Origin: an uncultured Methanomicrobiales archaeon
GTDB lineage: Archaea; Halobacteriota; Methanomicrobia; Methanomicrobiales; Methanospirillaceae
DNA length: 45,855 nucleotides
Direction of reading: 5' to 3'
Assembly (NCBI GenBank): GCA_903926075.1
Contig: CAIYHQ010000130.1
Location: 1 to 45,855 of the forward strand
The position numbers and the translations under genes are program-made. Below are positions 36,201 to 44,019 of this stretch, piece after piece. The notes beneath the pieces are model-generated. The model was not told the origin of the DNA. It was given only the letters and a program-made list of their open reading frames with translations, and did no database searches. Each line of letters begins with the position of its first letter. Positions within the stretch are counted from its first letter, which is position 1.

Positions 36201-36434
36201 GCAGGTATGAAAGGTTTCGATGAAAGCACTTTCCTGATATTTGATGAGATTTTCGGAAGCCAGGACGAGGAACGCAGGTCCAACCTCATAACCGCGATGA
36301 GGAGCCTTGAACAAAAGTTTCCCCAGATCCTTCTTATCTCACATATCCCGGAAGTACAGAACGAATTTGAGACAACTCTGCTTGTTGAAATGACTGGTGA
36401 AGGGTCGAGCAAGGTTAGGCAGGTGAGTTATTGA
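33267..36434 (+). CDS. rad50: DNA double-strand-break repair ATPase Rad50
   Basis: This is a 1055-residue SMC-like ATPase. Walker A 'GNNGTGKSS' is near residues 30-38. Long coiled coils flank the zinc hook Cys530-Pro-Leu-Cys533. The ABC signature 'FSGGEQDD' (Ser959) and Walker B 'FLIFDEIFG' (Asp993, Glu994) are at the C-terminus. It tethers and opens DNA ends together with Mre11. Length and order are normal for archaea. It overlaps mre11 by 11 bases and the nurA start by four (TTGA). Confidence 0.97.
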   Translation: MILERLYLKNFKRFLSEEILFADGITGIVGNNGTGKSSIVEAILLALFGIRATGIDTSYIISSAARDGEKCTVELTFTLKGQSYTVSRTIGAGNDHAAKIYLNSKILAKGVNEVAGEVKRIIGLSPEDFKNTIYAGQKDLMSLLSKNPGKRKEWFSRVIGIDHLKIESNVILKSEIDETSEKIARTEGKLQELDKVAIESSVSELKQKCIDCEIEFESTGISIDNLDIKKKEFDLNLQVLQEKAQKGGNLSAELSHITDESKRVNDEIVKNEELISSIESNRVLWERITKLEEEYQEINKDLELISEDHIAYTNINIELGFERTRLLELDKKIANERTEISLLGEQVREMETLHPDLKRRETALQELNELKEREKVYSTYINRRNELLQKVSFLEQREKELFSELNAIRAAEEECNSLNIVLAALPTKKEQLKGLTTLQSLHFNLRSWQEQAVKGENELNSLLESEIAIRDKLKGLESFEIEKEKISNEIGLCTQLKGKLQSDLDKLERDLAQIRKDSQDIDEIGEKGTCPLCKQELGEHFHKIHEEYSARKDLLGELFIKKREESKSLKEKMDVLTRTLNEITNSEKQLQVINNEYLTISARIKETNNRINGWKEKVALEEEAIGKISYPDLDVTDIPIIESEVKSLEESKTKRDELVGKTSRGPGLLLEQKKVLDDLVFTKTEIKTVKDEITTLSFNPDEIIKLEAGIRKLEDSYQKYMKLEVRSKEIPAHEKTLSIALKDYIETELKVQSILNRLEKLKVQEDLFTRKKQELNELLPVHKRYQELLPLFHKLPLYFETRENLLERSLYLKSQVEAKESLLKSLNFNPDSIPLIKKDIERLHETINNEKGKAAGLEERISQIKKEIEEKGSTLARIEGYTQEHRELIEQVRVLRITRTAITNYVEYLMNVVQKNIESDVGSLLGIITDGKYEDVILDPDFTVLVHDLNGDFPVERFSGGEQDDIAVALRIALSRYIAGMKGFDESTFLIFDEIFGSQDEERRSNLITAMRSLEQKFPQILLISHIPEVQNEFETTLLVEMTGEGSSKVRQVSY

Positions 36435-37450
36435 GTGGGTATAAAGAGGAAATTAATACTGTTGTAAAGTTTCTCGGAGACAGGATTCCCAGTAATATCG
36501 AAGAGATGTTCATCCGCTTAAGTGGAATTTCAAAAAAAGATTTTTTTATAGTTGAAGCTCATGAAACCGGGACGGTTGCAGGTGTTGATGGCAGCAACGC
36601 AAATATACTTGATGCAGGATTTTTAGCCCTCTCCGCTTTTCGGGCAGTAGTCAGTCTTTTTAATGAGAATCAGAGGATCAAGAGGGGTATGACGCCGATA
36701 AAATTTAATTTTATCGGATCAGGTGAGTATAATGATGATTTTCCAAAATTATTCAACGAATGCTTTGGAAAAGATCCTGGTACCAGGCTTTCAAATGCAG
36801 ACCCTTACAAAGTCAACTCAGTCGTTAGGGATACCCTTGAGTACTTTGTAAGTCTTGAAACTCTTAAAACGCTCGAAAAAGAAGCCCTGCTCCTTATTGA
36901 CGGGGCATTTCATGTAGAACATAAAAGCCTTGACCCCATCATTGAAGAACTTTTTTTCCGGGCTGAAGAAAAAGAGATTAACATATGTGCTGTGACAAAA
37001 CGGTGTGAAGTAACCTGGGGAGACGGTTACCCGCTAATCCCTGCAGTTATGAGGGCCGCAGAGAAGTTCAATATGAAAGCACCCTGGTGGATAAAAATTG
37101 ACGACGACTGGATTTCCGGGAGAAGAACTCCTGAATGGAAAAAAGGTTCGATATTCATTACACTTCTGCATTCCTGTGCGAAATCTGCACTCAAAGTGGA
37201 ACTCCCTCGTTATTATGGTAATGAAAGGATCTGTAAGGTGATGCAGAAACTTGCTGCAGTTTCATGCGACGGACGGATACCCGGTTATCCATTTCCTCTC
37301 TTTGATGCTCACAGGGCCTGTGCAATAAAGAGGGAAGTGGCATCAGATATAAGAAACCGTATTATTGAAGGTATGACAAAACGAGGAATACAGCATAGGG
37401 ATTTCAAAGCAGTCTGGGAAGATATACATGATGAATTTAACCATTACTGA
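36431..37450 (+). CDS. nurA: 5'-3' end-resection nuclease NurA
   Basis: This is a 339-residue RNase H-like nuclease that resects DNA ends with HerA. The metal-binding motifs visible are 'VAGVDGSNA' near residue 50, 'LLIDGAFHV' in the middle and the later acidic/His residues near 'GYPFPLFDAHR'. The start is TTG at 36431, overlapping the rad50 stop as TTGA, the same coupling style as the NIL-ferredoxin gene. Its end overlaps herA by 23 bases. Confidence 0.93.
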   Translation: MSGYKEEINTVVKFLGDRIPSNIEEMFIRLSGISKKDFFIVEAHETGTVAGVDGSNANILDAGFLALSAFRAVVSLFNENQRIKRGMTPIKFNFIGSGEYNDDFPKLFNECFGKDPGTRLSNADPYKVNSVVRDTLEYFVSLETLKTLEKEALLLIDGAFHVEHKSLDPIIEELFFRAEEKEINICAVTKRCEVTWGDGYPLIPAVMRAAEKFNMKAPWWIKIDDDWISGRRTPEWKKGSIFITLLHSCAKSALKVELPRYYGNERICKVMQKLAAVSCDGRIPGYPFPLFDAHRACAIKREVASDIRNRIIEGMTKRGIQHRDFKAVWEDIHDEFNHY

Positions 37451-39020
37451 AACTATTGACACTGCAAAGTTCAGGCTCATAGGAAAGAGCGTCCTTACAT
37501 ACAGGTTTATCATTCCCCATGATGCCACTCTGTTTGTCGGGGACATACTCAAAATTGTCGACTCAAAAAAGGGATATACCTTTTACGCAAAAGTTACCGA
37601 TCTCCTCCACGAGAGCAATTTTAATGATCCGAACTGGGATACCCGAGTTTATAGTGAAAATTTCTTTGAACTTGGGGATGATGTATTTCTCGGTGTCGAG
37701 GCGGTCCCTCTCGGATTTGTTGATGAAACCGGAGAATTCAGAAAACCTGGAACAGTTCCTACAAAATTTTCACGAGTGGAGAGACCCGTAAAAGAGGACT
37801 TCTTCTTCCTCTCCCGCGTGATGGGTGATATTGAAGTCGGGACCATGAAGACGGGTCAGGGCACATATACCGACGTAAAGGTCGCTATCCCCTCTGAAGT
37901 TTTATCGTCACATATGGGCATATTTGCAACTACCGGGAGTGGGAAAAGTAATTTTATGAAGGTATTTCTTTCTTCCTGTATTCCTGTAAGAAAATTTGGC
38001 ATCCTTCTTGTTGACCCTCACGGTGATTATGTTACAGGAAATCCAAAGGACGCGGGATCAAAAGGGCTTGTCCAGCTCCGTTCTAATACCGAAGGAATTG
38101 CCTTTTTTACTACCGGAGATGAGGAAAGAAGAAAACGATACTCAATGCAGAGGCTTTACATATCATACGAGGACTTCAGCATATATGACCTTACCCTCCA
38201 TTACGAACTTTCCTCCACACAGTTTGATATAATCGAAACTTTATCAGAATTTCACCCTACAGATGTGATAAAATTTTTTCAGAATACCAGTTTCAAGGGC
38301 TGGAAACCTGAATCATATGAGGGGGGATATACTCAAATTGCAGATAGATTGCGAAATTATCAGGAGAGTACTCTCAATGTGATGCAAAGGCGTATCCAGA
38401 CAATAGTAAGTTCGCAAAAAGGCTTCTTTGATGAGACGAGATCATCGGTTAAGGAAATTATCGAAGCTCTTCATGAGAACAAGGTTGTTCTCATCGATAT
38501 GCCCTTTATGAGTGAGAAGAGTGAGCTCTTTGCCCTCTCGATTTTGAGCAGGAAAATATTACGGGACCATCAGGAAAGAGTCAGTGGCAAAGGGAGAAAG
38601 GCGGGAGAATACCAGGTGATGATAGCGATAGAGGAGGCACAAAGAGTGTTAAGCCCTGGCTCGTCCACGAAAATATTCAGAGAATGCGCAATGGAGGGGA
38701 GAAAATTTGGTGTGGGCCTCTGTGTCATCACCCAGCAGCCAAAAAATATAGATCCTAAAATCCTCGCACAGATAAATACTTACGTTGTAATGGGACTGTC
38801 AGATAAGGCAGACAGGGACATCGTTGAGACGAGCGCGAAGCAGGACCTTTCAAAGATGGATGTTGAGATTCAGACCCTTGAGCGGGGAGATGCAATTATA
38901 AGTACTCTCCAGATACCATTCCCAATAAGCACACGCGTCCATTATTTTGAAGATTATATTGACCATGTTAAAGAAACTCTCAAAAGCGAGAAAAATGAAG
39001 AGAGGATCGAGACCTTCTGA
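37428..39020 (+). CDS. herA: Bipolar DNA translocase/helicase HerA
   Basis: This is a 530-residue hexameric FtsK/HerA-type ATPase. The N-terminal HAS-barrel (about 1-130) precedes Walker A 'ATTGSGKSNF' (Gly170-Ser174), Walker B-like 'GILLVDPHGDY', the catalytic 'IAIEEAQRVLSPG' and an arginine-rich C-terminal region with 'VITQQPKNIDPKIL'. It drives DNA through the NurA nuclease during resection. The start is one of two adjacent ATGs at 37428. Overlap with nurA shows coupling. It ends the operon 88 bases before fdhA. Confidence 0.96.
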   Translation: MMNLTITETIDTAKFRLIGKSVLTYRFIIPHDATLFVGDILKIVDSKKGYTFYAKVTDLLHESNFNDPNWDTRVYSENFFELGDDVFLGVEAVPLGFVDETGEFRKPGTVPTKFSRVERPVKEDFFFLSRVMGDIEVGTMKTGQGTYTDVKVAIPSEVLSSHMGIFATTGSGKSNFMKVFLSSCIPVRKFGILLVDPHGDYVTGNPKDAGSKGLVQLRSNTEGIAFFTTGDEERRKRYSMQRLYISYEDFSIYDLTLHYELSSTQFDIIETLSEFHPTDVIKFFQNTSFKGWKPESYEGGYTQIADRLRNYQESTLNVMQRRIQTIVSSQKGFFDETRSSVKEIIEALHENKVVLIDMPFMSEKSELFALSILSRKILRDHQERVSGKGRKAGEYQVMIAIEEAQRVLSPGSSTKIFRECAMEGRKFGVGLCVITQQPKNIDPKILAQINTYVVMGLSDKADRDIVETSAKQDLSKMDVEIQTLERGDAIISTLQIPFPISTRVHYFEDYIDHVKETLKSEKNEERIETF

Positions 39021-39108
39021 TCTCACCCACAAGTAATCTACAATTTTTCAGATTAAAGCGGTACGCTTATTAAGAGAGTCAAACAAACCAAATTATCCGA
39101 GGTTTTAC

Positions 39109-41169
39109 ATGGATGTAAACTATGTACCAACAACATGCCCTTATTGCGGCACTGGATGTGGATTTAACCTTGTGGTTAAGGATAAAAAGGTGGTAGGAGT
39201 CGCCCCATGGCACCGCAACCCCGTCAACGAGGGGAAGCTTTGTCCAAAGGGCACCTATGCCTATGAGTTCATCAACCATGAGGACCGCCTTACTAAACCC
39301 CTCATAAAAAAAGACGGGAAATTTGTAGAGGCAAGCTGGGAAGATGCATACAAACTGATTTCTGACAAATTTAAGGGGTATAAACCCAATGAAATTGCAT
39401 GTCTTGCTTCATCACGCGTTTCAAATGAGGACAATTACCTTATGCAGAAGTTCGCACGTGCAGTATTGAAAACACCCAATATCGATCACTGTGCGCATCT
39501 CTGTCACCCATCGACTGTTGCAGGACTTGCAGCAGTTTTTGGCTCTGGTGCGATGACTAACAACATAGGAGATATTTCGAAGGCAAAGTGCGTATTTATA
39601 ATCGGGAGCAACACTTTCGAGCAGCACCCACTCATAGGAAGGCAGGTAATACTTGCAAAGAAGAATGGTGCAAAAGTCATCTCTGTTGACCCAAGAAACA
39701 CGGCCACTGCAAAACAGTCAGATCTATTCCTGCAGTTCATACCAGGAACTGATGTTTCAATCCTTAACGGGATGATGCAGGAGATAATTAAAAACGGGTG
39801 GGAGAATAAGGACTTCATTAAAGCGAGGACAAAAGACTTTGAGAAATTAAAAGAAGTCGTAATGAAGCCTGAATACTCACTTGACAATGTTGCAAAAGTA
39901 ACCGGAGTCCCTACCGAAAGTATAAAACTTGCAGCAGAAATGTTTGCAAAGTCGGAAGCGACCACAATTCTATACTCGACAGACATCACCCAGCAGGTGA
40001 CCGGTGTTGACAGTGTCAAGTCAATAGCTAACATTCAGATGCTCACAGGAAACATTGGAAAGCCAGGTTCAGGTGTAAATGCACTTCATGGCGAGAACAA
40101 TGTCCAGGGAGCCTGTGACATGGGTTGCCTTCCTAATGTATTCAGTGGATACCAGCAGGTTGCAAACCCGGACGCTCACAAAAAGATGGCAGACGCATGG
40201 GGATGTGGCATCGCAGAGGGAAAGCCAGGTTATACGGTAGCTGAAATAATAAATGTCCTTGCAGATAAACCAGGAGAATTAAAGGCTCTCTATATAATGG
40301 GAGAAAATCCGATTCTCTCTGACCCTGATTCCCAACACGTTGAGAAGGGCTTAAAGAACCTTGAGTTCCTTGTTGTCCAGGATATATTCCTTTCAGAGAC
40401 TGCAGCATTTGCTGATGTAGTCCTTCCTGCCGCATGCTTTGCAGAGAAAGACGGAACACAGACTAATACTGAACGCAGGGTACAACGCTGGAATAAGGCA
40501 CAGGACCCGCCGGGAGAGGCAAAAGCAGACTGGCAGATATTCTGTGAACTTGCAAAACAGATGGGTGCAGAAAAATCCTTCCCATATAAGAATGCAGAGG
40601 AAGTTTTTGTCGAAATTGCAAAAGTGACCCCTTACTATAGCGGGATGACATATGCACGCCTAAAACCCGAAGGCATTCAATGGCCTTGCCCGACATCAGA
40701 TAGCACAGGAACTCCGATACTTCACACTGAGAAGTTTTCGACTCCAGACGGGCTTGGTGTTTTCACTCCTGTTGAATGGAAAGCCGCTGCAGAAGTCCCT
40801 GATGCGGAATATCCGTATGTCTTTACGACCGGGAGCGTAATCTTCCACCTGCACTCAGGTACTATGACCCGCAGGTCATATACACTTGACAATGAAGTTC
40901 CAACAGGCTGGATTGAGATAAACCCTGAGGACGCAAAGTCACTAGGGATAAAGAATAATGAAGTTGTAAAAGTGAGCACACGCCGTGGTGATGTCCAGGT
41001 CCCTGCAAAGGTGACAAAAGACATTAAGAAGGGTGTCATGTTCATGCCATTCCACTTTAGTGAATGTGCTGCAAACACTCTCACAATTAATGTTATGGAC
41101 CCTGCAACAAAGTCAACTGAATCCAAGACCTGTGCCGTAAAGGTAGAGAAGATCCCGGAGGGAGCGTAA
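39109..41169 (+). CDS. fdhA: Formate dehydrogenase, catalytic (alpha) subunit, cysteine type
   Basis: This is a 686-residue molybdo/tungstopterin enzyme that oxidises formate and passes electrons to the F420-reducing FdhB. The N-terminal 4Fe-4S site is 'CPYCGTGCGFNL' with a fourth Cys in 'EGKLCPKG'. The metal ligand is Cys132 in 'HLCHPSTVAGL', where selenoproteins carry Sec; no in-frame TGA is involved. Later motifs include 'SVDPRNTATAKQSDLF', 'HGENNVQGACDMG' and the C-terminal pterin-binding domain. 'cgaggt' lies seven bases before the ATG. It is followed after one base by fdhB. Confidence 0.97.
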   Translation: MDVNYVPTTCPYCGTGCGFNLVVKDKKVVGVAPWHRNPVNEGKLCPKGTYAYEFINHEDRLTKPLIKKDGKFVEASWEDAYKLISDKFKGYKPNEIACLASSRVSNEDNYLMQKFARAVLKTPNIDHCAHLCHPSTVAGLAAVFGSGAMTNNIGDISKAKCVFIIGSNTFEQHPLIGRQVILAKKNGAKVISVDPRNTATAKQSDLFLQFIPGTDVSILNGMMQEIIKNGWENKDFIKARTKDFEKLKEVVMKPEYSLDNVAKVTGVPTESIKLAAEMFAKSEATTILYSTDITQQVTGVDSVKSIANIQMLTGNIGKPGSGVNALHGENNVQGACDMGCLPNVFSGYQQVANPDAHKKMADAWGCGIAEGKPGYTVAEIINVLADKPGELKALYIMGENPILSDPDSQHVEKGLKNLEFLVVQDIFLSETAAFADVVLPAACFAEKDGTQTNTERRVQRWNKAQDPPGEAKADWQIFCELAKQMGAEKSFPYKNAEEVFVEIAKVTPYYSGMTYARLKPEGIQWPCPTSDSTGTPILHTEKFSTPDGLGVFTPVEWKAAAEVPDAEYPYVFTTGSVIFHLHSGTMTRRSYTLDNEVPTGWIEINPEDAKSLGIKNNEVVKVSTRRGDVQVPAKVTKDIKKGVMFMPFHFSECAANTLTINVMDPATKSTESKTCAVKVEKIPEGA

Positions 41170-41170
41170 A

Positions 41171-42406
41171 ATGTCAGCAAAAGGTGATATGGTCTATGCA
41201 TGGACTACTGATGCAGAACTTCACAAGAAGGGTGAATGCGGAGGTGCAGTTACAGCACTTCTGAAATATGCCCTTGAGAGCAAGATGGTTGATGCAGTCT
41301 TTGCAATTAAGAAAGGTTCTGACCTCTATGATGCAGTACCGACACTTATCACAGACCCAAAAGAGGTAGATTCAACTGCCGGGTCCCTGCACTGTGGTAC
41401 ATTGCTTGTCTCAAAGCTTGTAAAGAAATACCTTGATGGTGCAAGCAACATGAAAATTGCAATGACCGTGAAGGGCTGCGACGCAATGGCAATGTATGAG
41501 ATAGCAAAGAGAAAACAGATAAATCTCGACAATGTGATCATGATCGGAGTCAACTGCGGTGGTTCAGTAAGCCCTATTGCAGCAAGGAGAATGATCACTG
41601 ATAAATTCGGTGTCGACCCGGATTCAGTTCATAAAGAGGAGATCGATAAAGGCCAGTTCATTATTGAATTCGAAGGAGGCCACAAAGGCATCTCGATAGA
41701 TGAACTTGAAGAGCATGGGTACGGAAGGAGAAGCAACTGTAGGCGTTGCAAGATGAAAGTCCCACGCCAGTCAGACCTTGCCTGTGGAAACTGGGGTGTA
41801 ATCGGAGAGAAAGCCGGAAAAGCAACATTTGTTGAAGTCTGCAGCGAGAAAGGTGCAAATCTTCTTGATGCGGCAGTTAAGTCCGGAAAACTTGCAACTG
41901 AAGCTCCTAACCCAAAGGGTCTCGAGATGCGAGGGAAAGTCGAAGGAGCAATGTACAAACTCTCTGACAAGTGGAGAAAGAAATACTTTGAGAACCTAGG
42001 CACCGGACGCGACAGACTGAAAAAGATTGTTCAGGACACTTCACGCTGTATCAAGTGCTACTCCTGCATTGAAGCCTGCCCGATATGTTACTGCGTTGAG
42101 TGCAGTACAAAGAAACCTCATCTCGTGGAACCCGGAGAAGTTCCTCCGAATTTCATGTTCCACCTGATTCGCTTTGCCCACATTGCAGACTCCTGCGTTA
42201 ACTGCGGACAGTGCGAAGAACTCTGCCCGATGGAGATTCCAAATGCCCTCTACATGCATGCAAACCAGGTAGAGCTTGAGAAGATGTTCGGTTACACGCC
42301 AGGTCAGGACATGACGCTCCCGATAATGGCACTCGTTGAAGAGCGTACCGAGCGTGACCGTCTCCATTCGACGGGCGAAGACATGATCTACAATGTATTT
42401 AAATAA
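41171..42406 (+). CDS. fdhB: Formate dehydrogenase, beta subunit (F420-reducing)
   Basis: This is a 411-residue flavin/Fe-S protein of the FrhB/FdhB family, transferring electrons from FdhA to F420. It opens with the family 'ELHKKGECGGAVTALLKYAL' and has 'TVKGCDAMA' and 'MIGVNCGG'. Near the C-terminus are two ferredoxin motifs 'CIKCYSCIEACPICYC' and 'CVNCGQCEELCP'. It starts one base after fdhA and ends in a hairpin terminator. The pair can also feed electrons to heterodisulfide reductase in methanogens growing on formate. Confidence 0.96.
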   Translation: MSAKGDMVYAWTTDAELHKKGECGGAVTALLKYALESKMVDAVFAIKKGSDLYDAVPTLITDPKEVDSTAGSLHCGTLLVSKLVKKYLDGASNMKIAMTVKGCDAMAMYEIAKRKQINLDNVIMIGVNCGGSVSPIAARRMITDKFGVDPDSVHKEEIDKGQFIIEFEGGHKGISIDELEEHGYGRRSNCRRCKMKVPRQSDLACGNWGVIGEKAGKATFVEVCSEKGANLLDAAVKSGKLATEAPNPKGLEMRGKVEGAMYKLSDKWRKKYFENLGTGRDRLKKIVQDTSRCIKCYSCIEACPICYCVECSTKKPHLVEPGEVPPNFMFHLIRFAHIADSCVNCGQCEELCPMEIPNALYMHANQVELEKMFGYTPGQDMTLPIMALVEERTERDRLHSTGEDMIYNVFK

Positions 42407-42427
42407 ACAATAACTTTTTTTTATTGT
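42407..42427 (+). terminator. Hairpin/T-run terminator after fdhB
   Basis: ACAATAA (42407-42413) and TTATTGT (42421-42427) are a perfect 7-base inverted repeat around a loop made mostly of T. With the run of eight Ts inside it this fits an archaeal U-tract terminator and would also serve the convergent hicB remnant on the other strand. Confidence 0.6.
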
Positions 42428-42710
42428 AACATTTCAAGAAGATCTTTCTTGGATATACGTTTCCAAAGTGCAACTTTTGAAAGGATATCATTGAGTGTGC
42501 CCGGACACTCGGACCTACCTCACACTCAGAAAGGGTAAGAATCCGGATAGCCTCTCCTCGTGTCATCTCTTCATCGAAGTGGAGCGAAACCGCCTCACAA
42601 ATATTATTCATTAGCTCATCGAGTGTCTTTCCCTGCGTGAATATGTCAACCCCGATCCCTCATCCACACCAGAAAGTGTCATCAGGATATATCTCAAATT
42701 TTACGAGCAT
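42421..42710 (-). pseudogene. HicB-like antitoxin remnant
   Basis: Reading from the ATG at 42710 gives 'MLVKFEIYPDDTFWCG', then a TGA stop (42660-42662). In the same frame follow 'GIGVDIFTQGKTLDELMNNI' and 'AVSLHFDEE', the typical HicB/UPF0150 beta-alpha core. The C-terminal part ('TLNDILSKVALWKRISKK' to the TAA at 42421) is in a different frame, so there is also a frameshift near 42490-42530. Arg to stop (CGA to TGA) is a simple explanation for the nonsense codon. No HicA toxin gene is found beside it. Confidence 0.7.
42492..42528. repeat. 8-bp inverted repeat at the hicB frameshift
   Basis: TGAGTGTG (42492-42499) and CACACTCA (42521-42528) form a perfect inverted repeat with a GC-rich spacer, at the site where the hicB-like reading frame shifts. 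Confidence 0.45.
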
Positions 42711-42711
42711 G

Positions 42712-43083
42712 GATTTCCTTTATCTTATTGAATTTTTTAGAAGAATAATGAATCTCATATGCAGATAAAAGATAGAGAAGATCCTGGAGAAATCTTACCT
42801 AACTTAATGTTCTACTTTATTTGCTGATGAAATTGAAAGAAAACATGGTGACGAGACTGGTGGTACCGATTCAATGATTACAGAGATCCGACAAAAAAGT
42901 CGCATTGTCCCACTTGATACAATACTTGCGAGAAAAGCTGGTGCAATCCGGAGAATGCTGAAGGAGTGTGGTCTTGGTGATGCAATCATTTATGCTACAG
43001 CAGAAATGCATCATGGCGAAGTGCTTACTGGAGACCCACATTTCAGGGATTTACCAGGTGTTATCTATATTGAAAAGGATTAA
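42712..43083 (+). pseudogene. VapC-like PIN-domain toxin remnant
   Basis: The frame from 42808 gives 'LFADEIERKHGDETGG' and then 'ARKAGAIRRMLKECGLGDAI', 'IYATAEMHH' and 'VLTGDPHFRDLPGVIYIE', the C-terminal half of a PIN domain with the later acidic residues. The N-terminal half is present only as pieces in other frames: 'YLIEFFRR' near 42721 and 'DREDPGEILPNLMFY' near 42771-42815. At least two frameshifts and the loss of the start and first catalytic Asp make it inactive. Two residues also seem missing in 'GLGDAII' compared with the common 'GLGxADAII' pattern. Confidence 0.7.
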
Positions 43084-43092
43084 ATAATCCTC

Positions 43093-43106
43093 ATATATTT
43101 ATTATA
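43093..43106 (+). promoter_or_regulatory. TATA box of the MNT/HEPN pair
   Basis: 'atatatttattata' is a strong TATA-like run centred about 36 bases before the ATG at 43134, giving a transcription start at about 43122-43125 and a very short leader. Confidence 0.45.
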
Positions 43107-43133
43107 ATCAGAAAAAAAATTCAGTTGAGAAAA

Positions 43134-43484
43134 ATGATTAAAAGCAGTCAGATGACCAGGCAGCATGATATCAATGTAGATGAGGCTATTAATCGTTATA
43201 TATCCCGAATCAAAGATATCTATGGCAATTCTATCTGCCAGGTTGTTCTGTTTGGTTCATATGCACGGGGTGAGGCTGGGCCTGAGTCTGATGTTGATCT
43301 TATGGTAATAACCACGGATATGAATTGGGAAACCGAATACCAATTAATTACTATGGGTTATTGTCTCTATCCTGAGATGAATGTCCTGCTATCTGTCAAA
43401 GTCAGGACTCTTGATGAATTTAGGCAGGCAGGTAATACCGCCTTTTTAAGAGAAGTTAAACAGGATGGAGTTGTTGTTGGCTGA
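43134..43484 (+). CDS. MNT-type nucleotidyltransferase (antitoxin of MNT/HEPN pair)
   Basis: This is about 116 residues of minimal nucleotidyltransferase, with the polymerase-beta motif 'VVLFGSYARGEAGPESDVDL' in which the Gly-Ser and the two Asp of 'DVD' are intact. MNT proteins of this kind neutralise their HEPN partner, in characterised MntA/HepT pairs by AMPylating it. The ATG at 43134 fits the short-leader promoter; a TTG at 43125 in frame would add three residues and an ATG at 43152 would remove six. It overlaps the HEPN gene by 20 bases. Confidence 0.88.
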   Translation: MIKSSQMTRQHDINVDEAINRYISRIKDIYGNSICQVVLFGSYARGEAGPESDVDLMVITTDMNWETEYQLITMGYCLYPEMNVLLSVKVRTLDEFRQAGNTAFLREVKQDGVVVG

Positions 43485-43890
43485 CCTGATAGAGAGTTAT
43501 ATTTTCCTGGAGAAATCAAGTGAGCGGCTAGCTGTTGCACAGTCCCTTTATAACAATGCATATTATGAAGATGCTGTTTCACGGGCTTATTACGCTATGT
43601 TCTTTGCAGCCCGTGCTTTACTTCTTACTCAGAATATCTCACCAAAAACCCATAGAGGAGTAATAACCGCGGTAAGTGAAAGGTTTGTAAAGACGGGTTT
43701 ACTATCCCATAATATCTGGGAGTTCCTGGCAGCAGGTGAAACAATTCGTGAAGAAGCAGATTATTCATCGGAAAGAAGAATTGACCGCATAAGATCATAT
43801 ACTACCCTCGAACATGCTAAGGTTTTCGTTGAGACATGTTCACAGATTTTGAGTTTAATTAATAAAAATTATCAGAACAGTGGTGAATAA
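43465..43890 (+). CDS. HEPN-domain protein (toxin of MNT/HEPN pair)
   Basis: This is a 141-residue all-helical HEPN protein of the COG1895 type: 'SSERLAVAQSLYNNAYYEDA', 'AVSRAYYAMFFAARALLL', 'HRGVITAVSERFVKTG' and a C-terminal 'RIRSYTTLEHAKVFVE'. The last contains Arg and His spaced as R-x6-H, which may be the RNase motif (R-x4-6-H), but I would not insist on it. It overlaps the nucleotidyltransferase gene by 20 bases, the usual order of these pairs. The pair looks intact while its neighbours are decayed. Confidence 0.87.
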   Translation: MELLLADLIESYIFLEKSSERLAVAQSLYNNAYYEDAVSRAYYAMFFAARALLLTQNISPKTHRGVITAVSERFVKTGLLSHNIWEFLAAGETIREEADYSSERRIDRIRSYTTLEHAKVFVETCSQILSLINKNYQNSGE

Positions 43891-43904
43891 GTAGAGATCT
43901 GAAA

Positions 43905-43920
43905 TTTTTTTATTTTTTTT
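43905..43920 (+). terminator. T-rich terminator after the HEPN gene
   Basis: A run of 15 T broken by one A (43905-43920), 15 bases after the HEPN stop, fits an archaeal U-tract terminator. Confidence 0.5.
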
Positions 43921-44019
43921 CGTTACATTAAACGCGATTATTGGACATATTTCCAAAAATTTTCTCAATAACAAACGCGATCAACGAGATTTCAACTTTT
44001 ATTCTAGTTAATCTATAAT

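Noticed and set aside
39481-39520. Selenocysteine in FdhA
   Set aside because: The metal-ligand codon at residue 132 is TGT (Cys) and there is no in-frame TGA.
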